A DNA stretch of 10,433 nt, from contig BBFD01000138.1 in NCBI GenBank assembly GCA_001313065.1, positions 1 through 10,433 on the forward strand, in the 5' to 3' direction. The notes under the pieces are model-generated. The model saw only the letters and a program-made list of their open reading frames with translations, searched no databases and was not told the origin of the DNA. Shown piece by piece: positions 6,813 to 10,433 of the stretch; the stretch's first letter is position 1; each line of letters begins with the position of its first letter. The position numbers and the translations under genes are program-made. The DNA comes from Silvimonas sp. JCM 19000 (lineage in GTDB: Bacteria; Pseudomonadota; Gammaproteobacteria; Burkholderiales; Chitinibacteraceae).

Positions 6813-7053
6813 GACAACAGCCCTGCACCAGCGCGTGGCCTTTGTCGGTCAGCCACAAAGTGCGGCGCTTGTCGTGCTGGCGTGCTTCCACCAGCGCCAG
6901 CCCGCCCTCGGCTTCGGGCGAGGCCAGCACCAGCAAGGCACGATTGAGCTGGCTCATGCTCAGTCCAAGCCGTTTGGCGATCTGGTGGTCCGACACGCCA
7001 TTTTTTTTCTCGGCGATCGTGCCCACCAGATTGACCAGCAGATCTTCGTCCAC
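6809..7053 (-). CDS. Small winged-helix DNA-binding protein in the molybdoenzyme operon (one frameshift)
   Basis: This is an 81-residue protein that is essentially only a winged helix-turn-helix. VSDHQIAKRLGLSMSQLNRALLVL (about residues 20-43) is the helix-turn-helix and recognition helix, and VEARQHDKRRTLWLTDKGHALV (about 55-76) is the wing; DxRRTLxLTxKG is the MarR-type pattern. The MarR dimerisation helices are missing (full MarR proteins are about 140 residues). The start is a GTG at 7053 with AGGTGG upstream, 2 bases after the stop of the oxidoreductase gene. The frame breaks at CCC 6821-6823 (four expected); with it restored the protein ends VQGLLS and its TGA overlaps the fdhD ATG. The T8 run at 7001-7008 reads correctly. 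It could autoregulate the operon or act as a protein-interaction module for maturation; nothing in the sequence decides. Confidence 0.7.
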
Positions 7054-7055
7054 CG

Positions 7056-9337
7056 TTACGCCGCCACCTGCGCTTCATGCGCGCTGCGCGTCAGCACCAC
7101 CGGCACTGATTTGGAAGCGGGCGTACGCGCGCGATCGGCCATGCTGCTTAGCGGCACCAGCGCATTGGTTTCCGGGTAATAGCTGGCCAGGCAGCCTTCC
7201 GGGATGTCGTATTCCACCAGCAAAAAACTCACGTGCCACACGTTCGCCGTCTTGCCACAGCGAGGTCATATCCACCCACTGCCCGGCCACCAGGCCCAGT
7301 CGCGCCAGATCGTTCTTGTTGATAAACACCACGCGCCGATGGCCAAACACGCCGCGATAACGGTCATCCAGGCCGTAGATGGTGGTGTTGTACTGGTCAT
7401 GACTGCGTACCGTCATCAGGTTGAACACCAGCTTGTCGGCGTGCTGTTGGCGGATGGCCTTGATCGGCAGATCAGTCGGCACCGCATGCGTCATAAAGCG
7501 CGCTTTGCCTTCCGGCGTTACCCAGGCGCGCTCACGCGCACTATTGCCCAGGTAGAAACCGCCAGGCACGTGCACGCGGGCATTAAAGTCTTCAAAGCCG
7601 TCGATGACTTCGGCAATCTTGTCGCGGATGCGGTCGTAGTCCTCAACCATCCACAGCCACGCAATCTGGCTTTGCGGCAGCGTGGCAGCGGCCATGCGCG
7701 CGATGATGGCGGGCTCGGACAGCAAATGCGGCGAGGCCGGTTTGTTCATGCCGGACGAGATATGCACCATGCTCATCGAATCTTCCACCGTCACGCCTTG
7801 CGGCCCGGCGGCTTGCTGATCGACTTCGGTCCGGCCCAGACACGGCAGAATCAGCGCATCAAAGCGTGGATCAAATGCGAACGATTGAGCTTGGTGGTCA
7901 CATGTGCCGTCAGCGTGCAGCGTTGCAACGCGGCGTGCGTATTGACGGTGTCGGGCGTGGCTGGGCAAAGTTGCCGCCCATGCCGATAAACACTTTGCCG
8001 TCGCCTTTGAGCATGGCTTCGATCGCGCCGATCACATCGTGGCCATGTTTGGCCGGCGGCACAAAGTTGAAGGCACGGCCCAGCTTGTCCAGAAAGCCTT
8101 GCGCCGGCTTTTCGTAGATGCCCATGGTGCGGTCGCCCTGCACATTGGAATGGCCGCGTACCGGGCACGCACCCGCGCCGGGCTTGCCGATATTACCGTG
8201 CATCAACAGCAGATTAAGGATGGTCTGGATGGTGGCCACCGAATGCTTGTGCTGGGTGACACCCATGCCCCAGGTGCAGATGGTGGCGGCGCTGGCGGCG
8301 TAGATGGCGCCGGCTTCGCGCAATTGCGCTTCGCTCAGGCCCGATTCTTCCGCCAGCGTGTCCCAGCTTTCGGCTTGCAGATCGGCCAGGAAATCATCAA
8401 AGCCGATCGTGTGTTCGGCGATAAAGTCGTAATCCACCGCGCCCAGTTCAAACGCGGCTTTGGCAATGCCTTTGGCCGCGGCCAGATCGCCGCCGATCTT
8501 GAGCTGGTAATAGCGCGTGGCCAGTGCTGTGCCCTGGCTCGACAACATATCGCGCGGGCTTTGCGGATCAGCAAAACGTTGCAGGCCGCGCTCGTGCAGC
8601 GGGTTGAACACCACAATCTGCGCACCGCGTTTGGCGGCTTCGCGCAGCGCGCCCAGCATGCGCGGATGGTTGGTGCCCGGGTTCTGCCCAAAAATAAAGA
8701 TGGCATCCGCGGCGTCAAAATCGTCCAGCAGCACGGTACCTTTGCCGATGCCGATGGCTTCTTTCATGGCCGTGCCCGAGGCTCGTGGCACATGTTCGAG
8801 CAGTCCGGCAGATTGTTGGTGCCAAACTCGCGGATAAACAATTGATACAGAAAGGCGGCTTCGTTGCTGGTGCGGCCCGAGGTATAGAACAGCGCCTGAT
8901 CGGGATGGTCGAGCGCGTTCAGATGTCGGGCGATCAGCGCAAACGCGTCGTCCCATTGCACCGGCACATAGTGGTCGGTGGCGGCGTCGTAGCGCATCGG
9001 CTCGGTCAGGCGGCCTTGTGCCTCCAGCCAGTAGTCGTCATGCGTCAGCAAATCCGTCACGCTGTGCTGCGCAAAGAAATCGCGCATGACCCGGCGCTCG
9101 GTGGCTTCAGCGGCCACGGCTTTGGCACCGTTCTCACAGAACTCAAAGGTCGAGTGATGGTTTTTTGTCTGGCCAGGCACAGCCGGGGCAATCAAAGCCG
9201 TCGGGCTGGTTCTGGCGCAACAAGGTTGCCACCCCACGGCCGACGATGCCTTGCTCATAAATGGTGCTGAGCGTGCTTTTGAGCGCGCCCCAGCCCCCGG
9301 CGGGCCGGTTGTAGAACCGGATACCTTGCTTACTCAT
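7056..9337 (-). CDS. FdhF/YdeP-family molybdopterin oxidoreductase (five frameshifts)
   Basis: This is a cytoplasmic bis-MGD molybdenum enzyme related to formate dehydrogenase H; the physiological substrate of YdeP-type members is not settled, and YdeP is linked to acid resistance in E. coli. Cysteines C50, C53 and C67 (FDCPGCAWPD and FEFCENGAK) are candidate Fe-S ligands. C183 in CSNMCHEPSG takes the place of selenocysteine as likely Mo ligand. Further blocks are YTSGRTSNEAAFL, GQNPGTNHPRM, KPGAGACPVRGHSNVQGDR, TKLNRSHL, ILPCLGRTEVD, VEDSMSMVH, RSHDQYNTTIYGLDDRYRG and EGCLASYYPETNALVPL. Frame breaks lie at T6 9161-9166 (five expected), 8780-8781, 7959-7962, AAA 7861-7863 and A6 7222-7227 (five expected). 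The corrected length is 760 residues, against 759 for YdeP. ATG 9337 has GGAG upstream. It is the first gene of the operon with the winged-helix gene and fdhD. No signal peptide is visible. Confidence 0.93.
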
Positions 9338-9391
9338 ACTGTGCAACTCCAGTGTTGCGGAATATTCGTTCTGTGGCCGGTGCGGTTTCGC

Positions 9392-9420
9392 ATTCCAGCT
9401 CTGATATCTATACTAGCCAA
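9392..9420 (-). promoter_or_regulatory. Candidate sigma-70 promoter of the molybdoenzyme operon
   Basis: On the minus strand TTGGCT (9420-9415) and TGGAAT (9397-9392) are 17 bases apart, each 4/6 to consensus, with an AT-rich spacer containing GTATAGATATC. The start would be near 9385, giving a leader of about 48 bases. No clear FNR-type site was seen. Confidence 0.3.
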
Positions 9421-9508
9421 CTCGTGTGTCGCGGGCCTTTCCACCTGGCGCTCGCGCAATACCGCAGGTAAGCCACGCTGCGCTTGGGCAGCGGCTCCGC
9501 CTGCACGT

Positions 9509-9536
9509 CTGACACACAAGCTACGGATCATTTAAT
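9509..9536 (+). promoter_or_regulatory. Candidate sigma-70 promoter of the ABC exporter
   Basis: CTGACA (9509-9514), a 16-base spacer and TTTAAT (9531-9536) match the consensus boxes at 5/6 each, the best promoter match in the window. The start would be near 9543, leaving a leader of about 205 bases before the exporter ATG at 9748. Confidence 0.4.
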
Positions 9537-9747
9537 CCAGACGCGCACATTATGCGTTGCCGCATAGCGCTGCAATACGGCCTCTCCGTAGCCTGGCCTG
9601 CCTGGCATTCCACGTGTGGCCTTGCACACGCGCGGCTCTACCGCAACTCGTGTCCGGATTATCCAGCCCGGCCACATCGACGCGAATTCCGGACGCACGC
9701 CCTGGCGGTCATCCCGCCCCGCCTGCGTCCAAAAGGTAGAAGAATCA

Positions 9748-10433
9748 ATGAGTTTATACGGACTGCTGGCGCGGTTTATCCGCCAGCACTGGCGCGCTTA
9801 TATCGCCTCAGCTGATGTTGTTTGCTGTGGCCGTCTTGTCGGTATGGGTACCACGCAAGATCGGTCACATCATCGATGGCCTTGTCACGCATAGTTTGTC
9901 GGGCAACGCCCTGTTGTTACAACTAGGCCAACTCCTGGTTATGGGGCTGGTCATCTATTTTTTTGCGCGCGGGCTGGCGCCTCAAGCTGTTTGCCGCGGC
10001 CTATCAGCTGGGCGTGCAGTTGCGCACCGAACTCTACGACAAGCTCACCACGCAAGGCCCTGGCTTCTATCACAACCAGCGCACCGGCGATCTGATGGCG
10101 CGCGCCACCAATGACATCGACGCCATCGAAATGGCCGCCGGTGAAGCCATGCTGGCTGGCTTTGATGGCAGCCTGACCTTGATCCTGGTGCTCAGCATGA
10201 TGACGCTGGGCATAGACTGGCGCCTGGCACTGGCCGCCTTGCTGCCGTTTCCGTTGATGGCCTTGGCGTTCTGGAAAATCTCTGACCGCATCCACTATGC
10301 CTGGATGATTCGCTGGCCCGCTTCAGCAAGCTCAATGATCACGTCCAGGAAACGCTGACCGGCGTGCGCACCTTGCGCGTGCTGGGGCTGGAAGCGCGCA
10401 ACAGCCGCGAGTTGTCGCAACTGGCCGAAAACG
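9748..10433 (+). CDS. MdlA-like ABC exporter, N-terminal membrane domain (three frameshifts, cut by window edge)
   Basis: This is the transmembrane half of a type I ABC exporter with fused membrane and ATPase domains, resembling E. coli MdlA (SmdA), which works as a heterodimer with MdlB. Visible are MSLYGLLARFIRQHWRAYIA, a first membrane helix (LMLFAVAVLSVWVPRKIG), a second (LLVMGLVIYFLRAGW), the loop LRTELYDKLTTQGPGFYHNQ with the conserved RTGDLMARATNDIDAIEMAAGE, two further helices (about residues 133-175), and NDHVQETLTGVRTLRVLGLE. The ATPase domain lies beyond the window. The frame breaks near 9808-9812 (one extra base), at T7 9958-9964 (six expected) and at GG 10303-10304 (three expected); joined frames align well with MdlA. 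The start is supported by AGGTAGAAGA just upstream. The specific substrate cannot be told, and the partner gene would be expected downstream. Confidence 0.88.

Larger units (their letters stand above)
9338..9747. other. Divergent intergenic region, oxidoreductase / ABC exporter
   Basis: These 410 bases separate divergent genes. They hold one candidate promoter for each direction and a long possible leader before the exporter. A 7-bp inverted pair GTGTGTC (9424-9430) and GACACAC (9511-9517), and a short hairpin CGTGTG/CACACG (9613-9630), are visible, but both are close to chance expectation. No recognisable riboswitch, tRNA or convincing small gene was found. Confidence 0.55.

Noticed and set aside
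7204..8845. Long plus-strand open frames opposite the molybdoenzyme gene
   Set aside because: They mirror a gene with many conserved motifs; such antisense frames are usual in GC-rich coding DNA.
9652..9694. GTCCGGA/TCCGGAC inverted repeat before the exporter
   Set aside because: Only 7 bp with a 29-base spacer, not clearly above chance.
1..10433. Genes broken by frameshifts as true pseudogenes
   Set aside because: Breaks affect almost every gene equally, favour homopolymers and leave all catalytic motifs intact, which fits sequence error better than decay.

Overview
The window is GC-rich chromosomal DNA (roughly 60% G+C by eye) from a Gram-negative proteobacterium. A glrK-qseG-glrR cluster, FdhD with an FdhF/YdeP-type molybdoenzyme, an Sfp-type phosphopantetheinyl transferase and an MdlA-like ABC exporter fit a beta- or gammaproteobacterium. 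My best guess is a betaproteobacterium of the Neisseriales type, but this is inferred from gene content and composition only. No rRNA, tRNA, CRISPR array, insertion sequence or phage gene was recognised.

Layout. Positions 1-2432 (minus strand) hold a two-component operon: sensor kinase GlrK/QseE, a QseG-like lipoprotein and the start of the sigma-54 activator GlrR/QseF, with overlapping or nearly touching ends. Positions 2552-3368 (minus) hold an unrecognised 67-residue protein and a PRC-barrel protein, separated by a hairpin terminator. Positions 3707-5026 (plus) hold a 4'-phosphopantetheinyl transferase and a GNAT acetyltransferase. Positions 5169-5968 (plus) hold a Ser/Thr/Ala-rich DUF5610-like protein. 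It is preceded by a TAAA-N15-GCCGA sequence resembling a flagellar sigma-28 promoter, a palindrome and a large inverted repeat. Positions 5989-9337 (minus) form a tight operon: a YdeP-type molybdopterin oxidoreductase, a very small winged-helix protein and FdhD. FdhD is the sulfurtransferase that delivers sulfur to the molybdenum cofactor of such enzymes. From 9748 to the right edge (plus) lies the N-terminal part of an MdlA-like ABC exporter.

Reading frames. Nearly every gene is interrupted by single-base frameshifts, about 20 in 10.4 kb. Many lie in A/T runs of 6-7 or short G/C runs. In each case joining the frames restores a family-like protein, and the corrected lengths are all divisible by three. 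I read these as assembly or sequencing indels, not true pseudogenes. The CDS entries give the reconstructed gene spans and state where the frame breaks.

The most interesting biology is the probable flagellar-regulon control of the DUF5610-like gene with its structured leader, the minimal winged-helix protein built into the molybdoenzyme operon, and a possibly leaderless phosphopantetheinyl transferase mRNA. I found no clearly new multi-gene system.
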